From NCBI GenBank assembly GCA_018398805.1, contig JAGFBZ010001279.1:1470501-1534500 (forward strand): DNA of 64,000 bases. Reading direction: 5' to 3'. The notes below the pieces were generated by a model. It saw only the letters and a program-made list of their open reading frames with translations. It was not told the origin of the DNA and made no database searches. Below, piece by piece: positions 10,955 to 23,400 of the stretch. A program made the position numbers and the translations under genes. Position 1 is the stretch's first letter. Each line of letters begins with the position of its first letter. This DNA is from Hirundichthys speculiger (lineage: Eukaryota; Chordata; Actinopteri; Beloniformes; Exocoetidae).

Positions 10955-11248
10955 TAGAATAAAGTGTAATTGCACATCCACTACAGTAGGTGGCAGTGGG
11001 GCTCTCATTGTCACAGTGTGCGCAGGGAGCTGTCGCTCTATTGAGCAGGGCTTTTTTTGGACGGACATGCACGCACAGAGCACAGAGCGGGAGATATGAA
11101 GTACAGTGAACAAACCTTCAAGAGACACCATGGAAAACATTTAACAGGGATGTAAAGAGAGGCGGAGAGAGACGGAGATAATGAGACAAACTGGGGGGCA
11201 AATGTTTTCTTCTTCCTGGGGGGGGCAGAAAATAATTGAGGAGCACTA
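10955..11248 (+). mobile_element. Second, shorter copy of the 9797-10433 hAT family
   Basis: Shares in the same orientation AATAAAGTGTAATT, AGTAGGTGGCAGTGG, TCACAGTGTGC, ACGGACATGC, GGGAGATATGAAG, AACAGGGATG and the end GGGGGGGCAGAAAATAATTGAG..GCACT. The left end is diverged or lost (a possible start is CAGTCTAATTCAA at about 10913) and no target duplication is visible. It lacks about 100 bp in the 3' half that the first copy has, so neither copy derives simply from the other. Confidence 0.65.
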
Positions 11249-11261
11249 GACTAAAGTAAAG

Positions 11262-11945
11262 AAATTGCTCAGAGCATCATGGAAGGAGCCCCAGCAGTCG
11301 AGGCCCAGAGCAGCACAAAGGGTTGGTTCAGGTTCACCTGAACTTCACCTCACTGTAAGCTTTCTCAAAAATAACAATTTTAAGCCTAAACTTAAAAAGG
11401 TAAAGAGGGCGTCTGTCTCCCAAACACAAACAGGGAGCTGGTTTGATGGGAGGAAGATCCAACAACTGAAGGCTCGGTCTCCCGTTCTACTTCTGGAAAC
11501 GCCGTGAATCACAAATAAGACTTGAGTCTGAGAATAGATGGGAGGCCCTCGAGGGCTTTATATGCAAGGAGAGGAATTTTAAATTCAACCTGGGTTTAGC
11601 AGGAAGCCAATAGAGACCAGCTAAAAATGGAGAAATATGATCTCTCCTGCTAATCCTCAACAGAAGTCTCACTGGAGCATTTCGTAATTACTGGAGGCTT
11701 TTCAGAGTTGTTTCGGGGCAGCCCATGAACAAGATGTAACTGATACTGGACAAAATTTTCTGCACCACCCAGTGACAGCATGTTCCGGACTGTGTCAATA
11801 TTGCGACGGCGAAAGGAGGCAGAATTAAAAACTTCAAGGTTCTCCAAGGTTCCTAACGGCAGAACTAGAGGACAAAGTCATGGCATCCAGCTCGAGTACA
11901 TGCTTAGACAGGCGCTCGGATCCAAAGACAACCTCAGAGGTAACT
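11262..11945. repeat. Old dispersed teleost repeat
   Basis: Motifs such as AGGGCGTCTGTCTCCC, GGGAGCTGGTTTGATGG, GGAATTTTAAATTCAACC, GAAGCCAATAGAGACC and GGAGGCTTTTCAGAG in this order match a dispersed repeat I know from many percomorph fish. I cannot name the family from the sequence alone. It has no open frame of note. Its boundaries are vague. Confidence 0.5.
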
Positions 11946-13699
11946 GGGTTTACTCACAGAAAATTAAAAGCTTATTTGAATTTTATGTCTTTAAAACATG
12001 CTTACCGGCTAGCTTCCTCTGGTTTTGTCATTAACACTATTTTACTAAGGCCATCGATCTTGTTTGGGTTAACGTAGCAGTCAACGTGGCTGTAATGATG
12101 CTAACGTGGTGGCTAACGGTAGCTTGTTCAGGCTAAACAAGCTACCGTTAGCCACCATGTCAGCACATGTAACGTTATGATGACGCTGTAAGTTGGCAGC
12201 TAACGTAACCCTCTTCAGACCCATATTTAAGCTAATTTAAGTTACATTTATCCTATTTAGATAACAGTTATGACAACACAAGCAATTATTACAACATGAG
12301 CTCATAATGTTTATTCGAGCATAGCAGCAGCTTGTAGCTTAAGCTAGAAGTCATGCCGTTATGATTCAGTTTGTCAAAAATATATAAAGTGTTTAGCAGC
12401 TTTCTAGTGAATTTGGTACCACGAAACATCAGTGACACTAAGATCTAGTTATTTTGAAATCTGTAACTTGAAGTCTGCCTGCAGGAGAAATTAATGCACT
12501 AAAAAAAACACACATTCAGGAAAGCTCTGTTGTATAAAATTTATTTTGAAATCCCAACAAATCAACTGAATGGAGATATAGGACGTATGTCTTCACAGTG
12601 CAGTAACATGTGCCGCTAATTTCAATGCCACTTAAAAGGAAGAATTAAGTCGACTTGACCAAATCCAAAAAAAAGAGGCAAAGGTCTTGGCTCATTCAGT
12701 ATTTAATGATAATCCTCTTGAAGCTTTACATGACTCACACAATATGCAGCTTTTAGTGGCATTATTGTCAGGCTTTTATTTTCTCTGTGATGACCAGCAA
12801 AAACAGAAAGGATTTAGTTGAGAATTTAGATCACTGCAAATTGAAACAAAAGGAGGTTAAGCCGCTGAGAGCAAGCGGTCATATGCAGCCATTTTGTAAC
12901 ATTGTGCCGTTATCTTATTAAGGCCTGAAATCTGTGTTTCTGTATTTGAGGTGCAGAGGGTATGTTAAAGTAGCATGCCCTCTTCAAAATAAGAGTAACA
13001 AAACATATGCCTGAAAAATCTAAATCAAACAGACCACAAACTACTTTAAACAACAGAGCTGATGTGAAGACTTCTTTCTTATCTTAATCTTTCAAGGAGA
13101 CATATAATTGATTTTTTTTTTTTTTTTTATTAAATAAATTCATAGTTTATTTGCTTTGTGTCTAAAGTGACTGTCAAACCATCTTAGTTTAGGGGCAGCC
13201 TGAGTCTGAAAATATGTAACTCAGCTAACTGTTCAGATTTACAGGGTTCTGTGACATCACAGACCCAGTTAAGATTGAAACTTTTCCAGCCTCTTCATCT
13301 TTAGCTCCGCCCACCTTCACATCACGAAGCATTCACTCACTGTCTCCCGAAATCCGGCAACCGGTTCAAAAGATGCCGAAGAGGGGAGGTGGGATCAGGT
13401 TCTGCCCCCTGAAACCAGCTTCTACTAACAGAGCTGTGAAGTCAGGCTAAAGAGGGAGCTGCTGTATACCTCTGGGTAAAAAAAAATAAAAAATTGCATC
13501 ATTAAGACCACAGAAGACTGTGTCAACTTTGAGAAAAAGGCTAAATGTGCCTCTTTCATCCAACAAGGCAATTTTCAAATAGTCTTTTAAAGACCATTTA
13601 CAGAAATCAGCTGCGTTTTCAGCTTAGTTTTTGTCAAATCAATATTGATATACTATAGTGTATGATGTCATGTGTTGTTTTTCAGCTGAGGTCAATTTA
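11946..13699. other. No gene seen
   Basis: AT-rich, with a perfect 21-bp inverted repeat at 12108-12156 and a T run near 13112-13129. No exon-like open frame stands out. Confidence 0.5.
12108..12156. repeat. Perfect 21-bp hairpin
   Basis: GGTGGCTAACGGTAGCTTGTT (12108-12128) is followed, after the 7-bp loop CAGGCTA, by its exact reverse complement (12136-12156). Weaker pairing extends a few bases outward (CTAACGT against ATGTCAG). Confidence 0.9.
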
Positions 13700-13908
13700 A
13701 TATGGACCTACATTTCTATAGGGCTTTTCTAGTCTACTGACTACTCAAAGCGCTTTACAGCACGTGTCACATTCACCCATTCACACACTGATGGTGTCAC
13801 ATGCTCACCAGAAGCAGTTTGGGGTTCAAGGTTACTTTGACATGTAACCAAGGGAGGATGGGAATCGAACCGGCAACTTTCCACCACCTGAGCCACAGCC
13901 ACCCATCA
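13700..13908. repeat. Teleost dispersed repeat (retroelement-derived)
   Basis: TCTATAGGGCTTTTCTAGTC, ACTCAAAGCGCTTTACAG, CACATTCACCCATTCACACA and GGGAATCGAACCGGCAAC in this order are the signature of a very frequent fish dispersed repeat. The GAATCGAACC portion resembles the complement of a tRNA B box. A related scrap, GTGTCTTGCTCAAGGACAC, lies at about 56520. Confidence 0.65.
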
Positions 13909-16119
13909 ACCACTTTTTTTTTTTATTATTATTATGTTCTCATTAATTACACCTTAGAAATGAAACAATGTGCATTTTCCTTTTCAGGTGATGATAAATA
14001 ATTATTCCTAATCTTTGTATCTATATTTGTATTCTTTTAAAGGATTTGCAATGCATATTAATTTTGATATTAAAAATGGATAGGATGCTTGGAGAGCTCC
14101 AACCTGCTCCCATCCCAACCGTCAGTATCACAGCAACAGTCATCTCTCAGCGTCAGTCTGTCTTCGTCGCTACGTTGAACCTCTCTCTCTAATATGTCCT
14201 ATTGCAGGATCTACATCCAATGCTTTCTACGCTTTTTCTTGTTCCACGTTACGCTGCATTACAACTGCTGTAAGTGCGTCTTTCCTTCAACGAGCTCATC
14301 CCTCCATCGCCCGCCTCTCCTCTTCTGTCTCAGCTGGAGAGGACACCAGCAGGGCAGTAATGAGCCCACAGCGGAGTCTGCAGGAGGCTCGCTTTAAGGG
14401 GCCATCCTGGATCACTGTAACCATGGAAATAAGTGCCACTGTGGTGTCACACGCACGTGCACAGATGTGGCGCTCTCGACTCCTCCAACAACGGATCCAT
14501 TCATTCTAAAAAAAATCATTACTTTGGAGTAGTTTGTCACCACACAGCTCTGCGGGGTCCGACAGCACACCGAAGCATGGATCCAATGGACATCAACTTA
14601 CTTAGAAAAATAAAAATAAAAAAACAGTTTTTTTTTTTTAAAGCATATAATCAAAAAATACATTGACGACAAAACTGAAGTCAACATGAAAGAAGTTTTA
14701 AATTTGAATTTGGGATCAAAACACTGATTAAATAACTACATCTACAGTTTACAGCTGATCAGATGTCGTCGTTGACGCCATCGGTCTGTTTTATTTATTT
14801 ATTTTTTAATCTTTTCAATGCTGAAATGATCAAAACAACAGAATACATCCTAAAAACTCAGGCCTTTTACGTCACACAGCCCCTCTTGCACACCTCCAGC
14901 CTGGTCAGCCATCAGACTTCTTTTGCTCTTTCATACAAAGAATTAATCTGGTTCCTCTGGATTCCACTTCGGTTTCCATGATGCAACACCAAGAGGCGCA
15001 GAAGAAACTGCCTCTGAACCCCACTGGATGGGAATACAACCCGTCAGGGAAATGAAGCATGTGACATGAGTGGAGAAAGAGCCAGTGGCGTCAGCACGAG
15101 ACACCAAAAATGGTGAAGGACTGGTGAAGGACTGCCATCAGTTCTGCAGGGAAAACATATTGATCCAAGGTGATCCAAGCAGTTCTGGAGGCATCAAACC
15201 CGCACCGAGGCCTGCCCGCTTGTGGTTTGGTACATTCTGTACCGGTGGAAATGACTGTGAACGGGAGGGAAACCCATTTTACGAGAGAACTTTCACAGGG
15301 TGAATTTTTATGGCTGGTCAGGTAAACACGTCACAGTTGTCTAAAGCATCCTGCAGCACACCTGCTTACCGCTGAGCACTGTTCCTTTAAGGCTACACTC
15401 ACTGCCTCCAGCATCCAGGATGTTGGCATTTACAGAAGGTGTACTATTGCACATTAAAGCAAAGGATAACATGCAGTATTTCAGTTGGGAATCAATAAAC
15501 AAAAATAAACCTCTTAAATTACATCCTGCCTATTAGCTATATATAGTCCATGGTGGGTTGTTGTGAGTGGTGCTTGTTGTTCAGTCTGGCAGCAGTAGGA
15601 AACATGCTATAAGATGCTAAAAGCAGGTTGGTTATCTTCCTTGGTTTTTCTTGACCTACATTTGCTGCTCCTGATGATTTAAAATGGAGAAAAAAAAGGC
15701 TGTTAATGTGTTGCAGAGGTTCTGCTGCAAATCAGTGGAAATCTGAAGCTGGTTTTTCAGGATGTCCAAATTCAAAGCCGTCCTGGAGGCAAAGCTGGAG
15801 CTGGCTTTCCATCTAGATCTCCAACGATCCGTCACAGGCACTTTTTGCTTCAGAAATGACCGGATTCAAAATACAACGACGGTTTCACAAATCAGAAAAC
15901 AAGCGAATGTTGTCTTGAACCAACGGAGCTTCTCCCCCTTCATCCCCCTATCCCTAAAAGAAAGGCAAACTTCACAAACCAGTCCCAAAACGTCAATGTT
16001 ACACAGCGCAGTCATTAGTCAGTAAGGAATCACAGCCTTTAAGCAGACAGCAACACTTTCACACTCGTGCTCATTCAGGAAAAACAAAAAGAAATCTGTG
16101 TCTGCAGTATTAAAAGGAT
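13909..16119. other. No gene seen
   Basis: AT-rich unique sequence with A and T runs (near 13913 and 14625). The open frames of up to 137 codons have no domain, and the longest (16067-16480) mostly lies inside the MITE that follows. Confidence 0.5.
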
Positions 16120-16595
16120 GAATTCCAATTCCTCCCTCAACCCTCAGTCTCAACCCTCAATCTCAAAAATGCACACTCCCATGAAGTGCAAGTGCTATCC
16201 CGATTCTCAGAACGTCAAGTTGAAGGACAAGTTTGAGGCTCCACCCTCGGGAATAAGGGCTACCCAGAAGGCATTGCGTATTTTCGCCAAGACATCTTCG
16301 AAAATGATGGCGCCAAAAAAAAAGCTATCTACAAATGTCAGTATTTTCATAGTTAATAAAGATATAAATATTATGAAACAATCTTATTGTCTTCGTTATG
16401 TAGATACATATTGTCTTATTTGTCTTCTACTTCTTCATCATCCTTGTTTTCTTGACAGACTGGACGTAGCTTTGGCGTAAAGTCGCCCCCCACAGTCTGA
16501 AGACGTAACTGCACTCAAGGGGTGTCCCATTAAGATAACCCTTACACTTACTTTTAAGGGCCACAAATTAAGGGTTTAGGGAGGAAATGGAACTG
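16120..16595. mobile_element. MITE-like element
   Basis: The left end CCAATTCCTCCCTCAACCCT and the right end read backwards, CCATTTCCTCCCTAAACCCT, match at about 21 of 25 bases over the terminal inverted repeat. The span is 476 bp with no coding capacity; the open frame through it is accidental. I see no clear target duplication and do not assign a superfamily. Confidence 0.6.
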
Positions 16596-18132
16596 GCCCA
16601 AAGTCTTTTTTCTGTTGGAGGGGAGATGAGGCTGGTGTGCGCTGCTGCACAGCTAGCATCAGTGTCGTAGGTCACGCCGCTGAAAACACAAACACTTCTG
16701 CGTGCTATCAGCCTCGCCCAGCACCTCAGGTGAGCGGAGAGGCTGTAACCAGTTCAGTCCAGTTTCATGCTTCAGCGGCAGCTCTCAGATAAGACCCGGC
16801 TGCACGTTGAGAGGAATTAATGAAAACTGATTACAAAATAATTATTCACATTTAAAATAGCATATTCGCACAGAAGTGTTCAGACAGAACAGGCTGTTAA
16901 AAAAAAAAACATGTCACAGAGTAAAACGTTACCTCGAGGCATCTCTATTACAGTCGCCTCCGGTCGTTCCACATTATTGACTTTAATAACATGTCTAGAC
17001 GAGACATCCTGAAGCATGAGGGAAGGAGGTATGGTAACAGAGACTCAACGATACAGAGAAAGCAGAGAATATGGAGACGACGCAGACATCAAATATCCAT
17101 CGATTCCAGCCTCGGAAGAAGTCTGCTGACTGCATGCGTCAAATATAGCAGGATAAATATTTTCAGCAGCTGAACACCGCATTCCTTACATTCGGTTACA
17201 GATGTTTTATCCGACGAGACCTTGTCGTGTTTGTCGTCTGATGTAGAAGCAGCATCGGTTTCCTTTTTCATCAGACTTCTTTCCAGTGCAGAAACTTGTT
17301 GTGGAAGTTCGTGAACAGGGAGCAACTCTCGTGCACTGCACCAGCTTACAGAACGGCCCTTCACCCTTTCTCAAACAGATCGTAAAGCGGAAAAAAAAAA
17401 AAAAAAAAGCTCCAGGTTACCGGGCAGAATTTGTTTATTAAAGCAAAATCCGACTGAAAATTAGTTGCAGAACATCGAACATGAAAGATACCAGGGGCGC
17501 GTGTGTCTGGCATCGCGCAGTTTTCAGTTTTAGCCGCTCCGCTTCGCCAACTGTAAAAATTGTGTTTGTTCAGCAGTGTGAAGGCTGAAAGCAAGCAGGC
17601 TTGACTTAAACATCAGACAGAGCACACAGATATAAATGCATCAGCTGAAACTGACCTCTTGAGGGCTTTTATGATAAGACTTTTAACCACTGAGTTCTCA
17701 AACGTGCAGCTCCAAAATTCACAAGGACTAAAGCACCTTCTTTCAATTTGCATAAACAGAAGACAGCGGGTATGGATGTAAAAAATCACCATTCAACGGC
17801 GAGTCCCGTACGTCAGCCGAGGAATGCCTGACGGACAGAAGCTTCTGATAAGATTAAGCTCTGGGGCTAAAAGAGGGAGGTGGGACACAATGGGACGCGG
17901 ACAGGAAGAGAGATGAAGTGGAGAGCGTGCGTGCTGTGATGCGAGTGCGCGCTCATGCTGGAGGGCGCGTGCAGCCGGTGGCGGCGCCGGGCTCAGATAG
18001 AGTGGACGGCTTTGTGCTCAGGAAGACACGGAATAGTGGCAAATAAATCAGCCAGCGCCACAAATAAGTGTGACCCAACTGTTTAACGAGATGGGAGCAT
18101 AATGGAGAAACTGATGGGGGGGGGGGGGGTTA
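16596..18132. other. No gene seen; small GC-rich patch
   Basis: Contains an A run at about 17389-17408. A patch near 17920-18010 is richer in GC and CpG (GGGCGCGTGCAGCCGGTGG, GGCGCCGGG) than its surroundings, but I see no start codon or exon attached to it. A G run precedes the element at 18133. Confidence 0.45.
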
Positions 18133-18870
18133 CATCTACTTACGAAATTAATTGGTTCTGGAAGTAGTTTCGTAACCTGAAAATTTCAAAAGTAGAGACC
18201 CGTTTTCCATGTAAATGCCCTAATCCATTCCAAGCCCCCAAAAATTCATACAAATTTTTTTTAATAAACTATAAATAATACATGAAATAACATAAAAACC
18301 TGTAAGAAATATATGTTAGAACTAGAAAAGCACTCGGAGAGCGCAGATCTCCACTAAGCACAACAATTATCGAAAATTTGAAAGTGATCCAGAATCCAGG
18401 ATTTCTTCCGGATCACAGCCAAAATGAAATCAGTTCTTCCTTTTCATATTTCTGACAACTCTTGAAAATTTCATCAAAATCCATCCATAACTTTTTGAGT
18501 TATCTTGAACACAGACAGACAGATAAACGTCAGCAAAAACATAACCTCCTTGGCGGAGGTAAAAATTGTTTGTTTACCTGGTTGCTGGGTTACGCTCATA
18601 CAGACAAGGGGCCCTCCTAGCCAATGAGATGCCAGGAAGATGCTAAGCGATAGCCAATGGCAGAGCAGCTCGGACGCACCGCTTTCAAACCAGGATACAG
18701 AGCCGACAAGTATGTTTACGTTCAGTAAACTCTGGGAGCTGCGAGTACTGTATTTTTGCCTTTTGTATCTTGAAATTTCTTTCGTAACAAGAGGCAATAT
18801 TTTCCCGTTGAAGCGTTTCGTAACCTGAAAAATTCGTATGTAGAGACGTTCGTAAGTAGAGGTACCGCTG
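18133..18870. mobile_element. Tigger/mariner-type MITE with a nested repeat
   Basis: The ends are inverted: CATCTACTTACGAA at the left against CAGCGGTACCTCTACTTACG reversed at the right. Further inside, TTTCGTAACCTGAAAA is shared in opposite orientation. Each end abuts TA (18131-18132 and 18871-18872), the usual Tc1/mariner target duplication. A second repeat (18320-18561) sits inside the left half. No transposase is seen. Confidence 0.75.
18320..18561. mobile_element. Dispersed repeat ending CTTGGCGGAGGTA, copy 1
   Basis: Starts AACTAGAAAAGCACTC and ends CCTCCTTGGCGGAGGTA, with TTGAAAGTG.TCCAGAATCC, GGATCACAGCCAA, ATCAGTTCTTCCTTTTCA and AACTTTTTGAGTTATCTTG between. It is the same family as 44110-44526. 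This copy lacks about 170 bp between CAACAATT and GAAAATTTGAAAG that the other has. Confidence 0.8.
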
Positions 18871-19600
18871 TACTCGTACAGTGGAAGAGAAGGATGCAGG
18901 TGGATCCCTCAGTGATACCACGCTGTCATCCTCTGTGTAAAGACTCCACCGATGTGTCAGCAGGTAATAAGGCCTTTAGGTTGCTGCTCAGGTCCTCACT
19001 GAAGTGTCCATCCATCCATCCTCTGTGCCCGCTTGAACCCCAACTTAATGCACAGGAACTTGCAATGCTCATTGCCTCACGAGGTGGAGTTTATTGCTCC
19101 AACTTAACTGTGATGTAGGCCCCGCCCCTCCGTGACTGCACACATCTGGTGACAAATGACAGTTGAGCTTAACCTATTTCTGATCAAGACCCACGGGGAT
19201 TTACCAGTCTGTGTTTTTTTTTTTTTCGATTAATCTGAGTCACATGCCAGTTTTTTTGTGTTTTTTTTCTTCCTGATTTGACCTATAAGAAACATCTGAC
19301 GATGACCAATGATCCACGTTAGCGCTGCAGAAAATCCTCCTCCACCTCTGGGACTGGCTCCCCCTGAAGCTCCTCTTCAGTGCAGGTAGGAAATGAGATG
19401 CAGCGTTAAAGGTCAACAGTTAAATACGAGCCACATAGTTACAGCCGATTGGCAACAAAACGTCCTTGGCAGCTGCATTCAATCCATAACAGGTAACCTT
19501 AACTGTACGCTTCAAAGTATGTTTACATTTAACCCAGTTAGTGTCTCTTCAGTTGTTAGTGTTAGAGACTCAATGCAGGACAACTGGGAATTTTGGGAAT
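18871..19600. other. No gene seen
   Basis: Ordinary non-coding sequence with CATC repeats (about 19008-19020) and T runs near 19205 and 19260. Confidence 0.5.
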
Positions 19601-20168
19601 TGGTGGTTCTCAAGTTTTTTTGGCACGGCGGTCTAAAAATGAAAATTTGTGAAAGTTAGTTTCTATATTTCTAAGATTGTTTCATTGTATTGAGTCTTTA
19701 TCCCCGAAATCATGTTGAGGAAAAAATGTAATTACATCTTCCAAACATCACCCACTTGACGATGACTTAGTATACTCAACCTCGCCTGTACCTATGAAGT
19801 GAAGGAATCCTCTTAAGCAACTTCAGAATACCAAGGCCCAATTTGAAATGCGAAAAATCTCTGCGGCCCACCCAAACCTTTAATCACAACTGTGACAAGA
19901 CAAGAAGCCATGTCCCGATATTAATGTAAGGGGCCAACAAATAATGTAACACTTGTCATATTAAGTTGAAATTGGATAACACTCAATTGGTTTGTTTTAT
20001 TACTTTTAAAATCAGGTCATAAATATTTTACAGTAATTAAGAATTTTTTTTTTTTTTTAATCAAGGATTTAAAGCATATTTGTTTATTTTTAATGACCTC
20101 TCACGGCCCACCTGCAGTACCACAACGGCCCACCAGGGGGGCGGCGGCCCACACTTTGGGAATCACTG
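19601..20168. mobile_element. hAT-like element, decayed
   Basis: The left end TGGTGGTTCTCAAG..TTTTTTGGCACGG and the right end CCCACACTTTGGGAATCACTG match the CAGTGGTTCTCAAA...-type termini of a common hAT group, with two changes at the left tip. GCGGCCCACC motifs recur inside (about 19862 and 20104). I see no 8-bp target duplication, so the borders are approximate. Confidence 0.6.
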
Positions 20169-20375
20169 CTCTTAAGTTTCTATAAAAATGCTCGTCTCGT
20201 ACATTAAATGATTTTTTTCTTCCTGACGCCATTAGAAGCCAGTTTGTTCTGCCTCTGCGGGGAGGAGCATGATCTTTCCTTCCGCAGGTGTTACACCCCT
20301 GTTCCACCTTGGGAGGTAGTAACAGAGGCGTAACTGGAGAGAAATGTGAACCGGCAATGCGGAAAGGCATAGCAG

Positions 20376-20413
20376 TGGTAATAAAGTTGATTCTGATTCT
20401 GATTCTGATTCTG
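20376..20413 (+). repeat. LINE-type 3' tail with GATTCT repeats
   Basis: GGTAATAAAGTTGATTCTG followed by GATTCT repeats. An AATAAAG stretch followed by short tandem repeats is the usual 3' end of L2/Rex-type non-LTR retrotransposons in fish. Little of the body remains. Confidence 0.55.
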
Positions 20414-23400
20414 AAATCAGTCCGTCGTGGGCATGGAGAGCGACGGCCCGCGGGACATTCAGACCCGCTGCCAGGGTGACCTCTGATGTAGGTGATGTAT
20501 AAAAAGTATGGAGGTGTTCGTTTATGGGATAATGATGACTGTTGGAGCTGTTGTTTTCCTTATGTACGTGCAGCCTGGAAACTGCCAGCTTCAACCCCGC
20601 GGGTGCATTGCTTGAACGAGGGAGAGGTCACAGAAACTGAGCAGAAGGGCGTGTTAACGGAGCATCTGAGCCATGCTGTCAGAGTTTGCTGTGGCTCATC
20701 ATCTCACCCTGACAGATAATCACTCCTGTGGTGGAACTGTTGGACAGGAAGGGAAACTAATAGGATTGTGAAGTTACGCCGCCGTCGCACGGACAGAAGG
20801 CTTACCTGACGCAGAAGCTCTAACGACAGAGCCTATTACACCGAAGGGATACGTCTGACTCAGAATGGATTGGACTGATGGATGAATTCTTACGTTTGTC
20901 GATCTGTCCCTCAGTAAAGCACACAGAGACTCACACTTTGGTGTAATGAGTTGTTGGAGTGTTCTTGATTCAGGTGCTCCTGCATAATCAGCAATATAGA
21001 TGAACGTCACAAAGAGGCTGAAGTTTCAGTCTCCTGCAAAACGGGGGCTCATAATGCACACACTTGGGACTTACAGCAGTCATTTCAAGGTCACAGACAC
21101 ATTTCCACAGTTGGAAGAAAGATCAAAGAGCCTTTCTTGAGTTTGGACGTGCTCCCGTGATCTTATCCGTGAGATGTGAGGTGGCGATTAGAGAAAGTCT
21201 TTTTCACGTAACAACGAAATCAACTCTCGTCTCATGCCAATCGCATCCTTCCAGGATGTCATTAGTGTCAACAACGAGTAGGAGTGTTGTTGTCTTTTGA
21301 TTTAGAAAGGAATTTGGCTGCAGCCATGCAAATAGCGGCCCTGCAAGATCCTTAATCTTTACAAAATGTTCAGTCTGCAAAAAACTCCTTAGGGCTCCTC
21401 TACGCTGCACGATGACATCTCACTCTCTGTGATTTGCCTTTGCTTAATCTCGGGAACCACGTCAAGAATGGCATGTGCGGACTGTGCAATGATGAACCCT
21501 CTTCGATCGTAGGCTACGACTGACCCGGAGATGTAGGCGGATGCAGAGGTGCGTCATCTGAATGAGCTGAAAGCAAACAACACGTGGAAAAGAAGAAGAG
21601 GCCAATTTGGGATTCTTATTTTTCTTTGAAATAGCGCTAGGTCACAGTAATTAATACATAATTTCAAGTTTCGTTTTAATTGGCTAGTGAGTAGACACAG
21701 TCGTAGTATCAGGTCATCTCTGGGCTCCAGACCAGTCTCATCAAACAACTGACATAGTAGGATGTAGGACAGCAGATTTAGATGAAAAATATCCCCACAG
21801 CATGAAAGTTGAAGACTAGATGAGAAGGATGTTGACTTTTGAGTGCTCGGGGGTCACAAAAACCTCACGGCAGCGCTTCAGTGCGGTGGTGGTGGAGGGT
21901 TGACGGTTTGGATTGACACGTTTTCTTTCCAAACATAAATGTAAAATGGTAAAGTGTTTTCCTGGCATCCTGGTTGCTAATCAGTCCAGCGTGTGGGTCT
22001 GTGCTTTGCATCTTGTTTCTTGACGCGGTGATTCAATTTTCCCTGATCCATTTTCTTCTCTTCTCTTTTTGGCTGGTTCCATCTCTTCCCCGTTGATCAG
22101 ATCTGACCGTAGCGATAAACCGTTTGGTAAAAATAGACTGGCCACTTCAGCGGTAGGCAGAGGCAAGACAGGACCTCACACGATGATTATTCCATTCCTA
22201 CATGCAACACGGCGTGACAAGCCTTCCCGTGTCCCTACAGAAATCCAGCATCCAGCCCTGCCCGCAACAACAACATGAAGGCAATAGCCAGGAATTTAAA
22301 GTCTAAAAAAATAAAACACCTTATTTGTAAAATGAGCAAATCTTCTTTCAGCTTAATGAGGTCAGAATTCTTTTAACTGAGGCGTTTTATTCTCAAGTAG
22401 ATTTATACAGATTCAGTGCTTCGTGCTTTGGTTTCTTGAAGGTTGTTTCTCACTTTGGAAAAATGACTAACTGTAAATGTGACGTGAAACATTAAATCTG
22501 TACCTTCTGAAAGCAATGGCAGTTTGTAAAATAAAGGGAGGAGAAATGGCCAAAAGCAACGTTTGCATTATGACTTAATGGAGGGGGGGGGGGGGGGGGG
22601 GGGGCTGATGGATGAACCAGAGAGAAAGAAAACAGGAGATGTTCATACAGAGACGCCGAGGCTATTTCAGGAGAAAATAGGCTCCTAATGATGCCTTCAT
22701 TCCTGCAGCGGCAACAAAAACCTGCAGAGGGGGAAATTGGTGGGGAAGGAGGGGGGGGGAGAACATCTCTTCATGCTAGAAGAGCAGTAATTATTTTAAT
22801 TAGCCCTTCTTAAAATATGAATGCAGGCCCAGAGCCGAGCTCGGGCACACTGGTGGGAAGCGCCTCTTGGTGTGCATGCATGATGAGGATGGGTCTCACG
22901 CTGTCCTCGACTGGAGTCACTGCCTCGCAGGGATCCGTTCACGCCCTGCTGTCGCCACCACTTCTCCCAGCCTTCCGGCTCGCTCGGGGACAAGCACCAA
23001 TCAGCTTCCGTGTGAGGATTACAACCGGATAGAGCCGATACAGGTATCAAAACAGCGACGAGGGGTGAAGTTATTGGTCACAAGTTTGTGCATGTGGCTC
23101 ATTAAGCTGCCCAGCTGCCCAGTGAAGCGTTATTCTTTACTGTCACTTCTCAAGCAGAGCAAAACCAAAAGGCATCAAACTATGAAACATGCTTCTAGAA
23201 GTAGAAGTCAACAGAGTGTAAACACAGCAGCATCTGCTTTTAGCACGTTGAATGGCTTCTTGAGGTCATCTCCTGAACTGGTTTCTCAACTGGACTGCTG
23301 TCAGCTGTGTCGTGTCGGCGGGGTGTTGGTTGACAACCAACAACCCTGTCTGACTGTATCCTGGTGTGAGGAAATCCTGATTCTGGCTGGCTGCTGGGTG

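Noticed and set aside
10641..11099. 152-codon plus-strand frame
   Set aside because: It runs through the second hAT copy and unique sequence without any domain; it is chance.
19601..20168. 8-bp target duplication for this hAT-like element (TTGGGAAT near both ends)
   Set aside because: The right-hand TTGGGAAT lies inside the terminal repeat, not outside it, so the match is not a flanking duplication.
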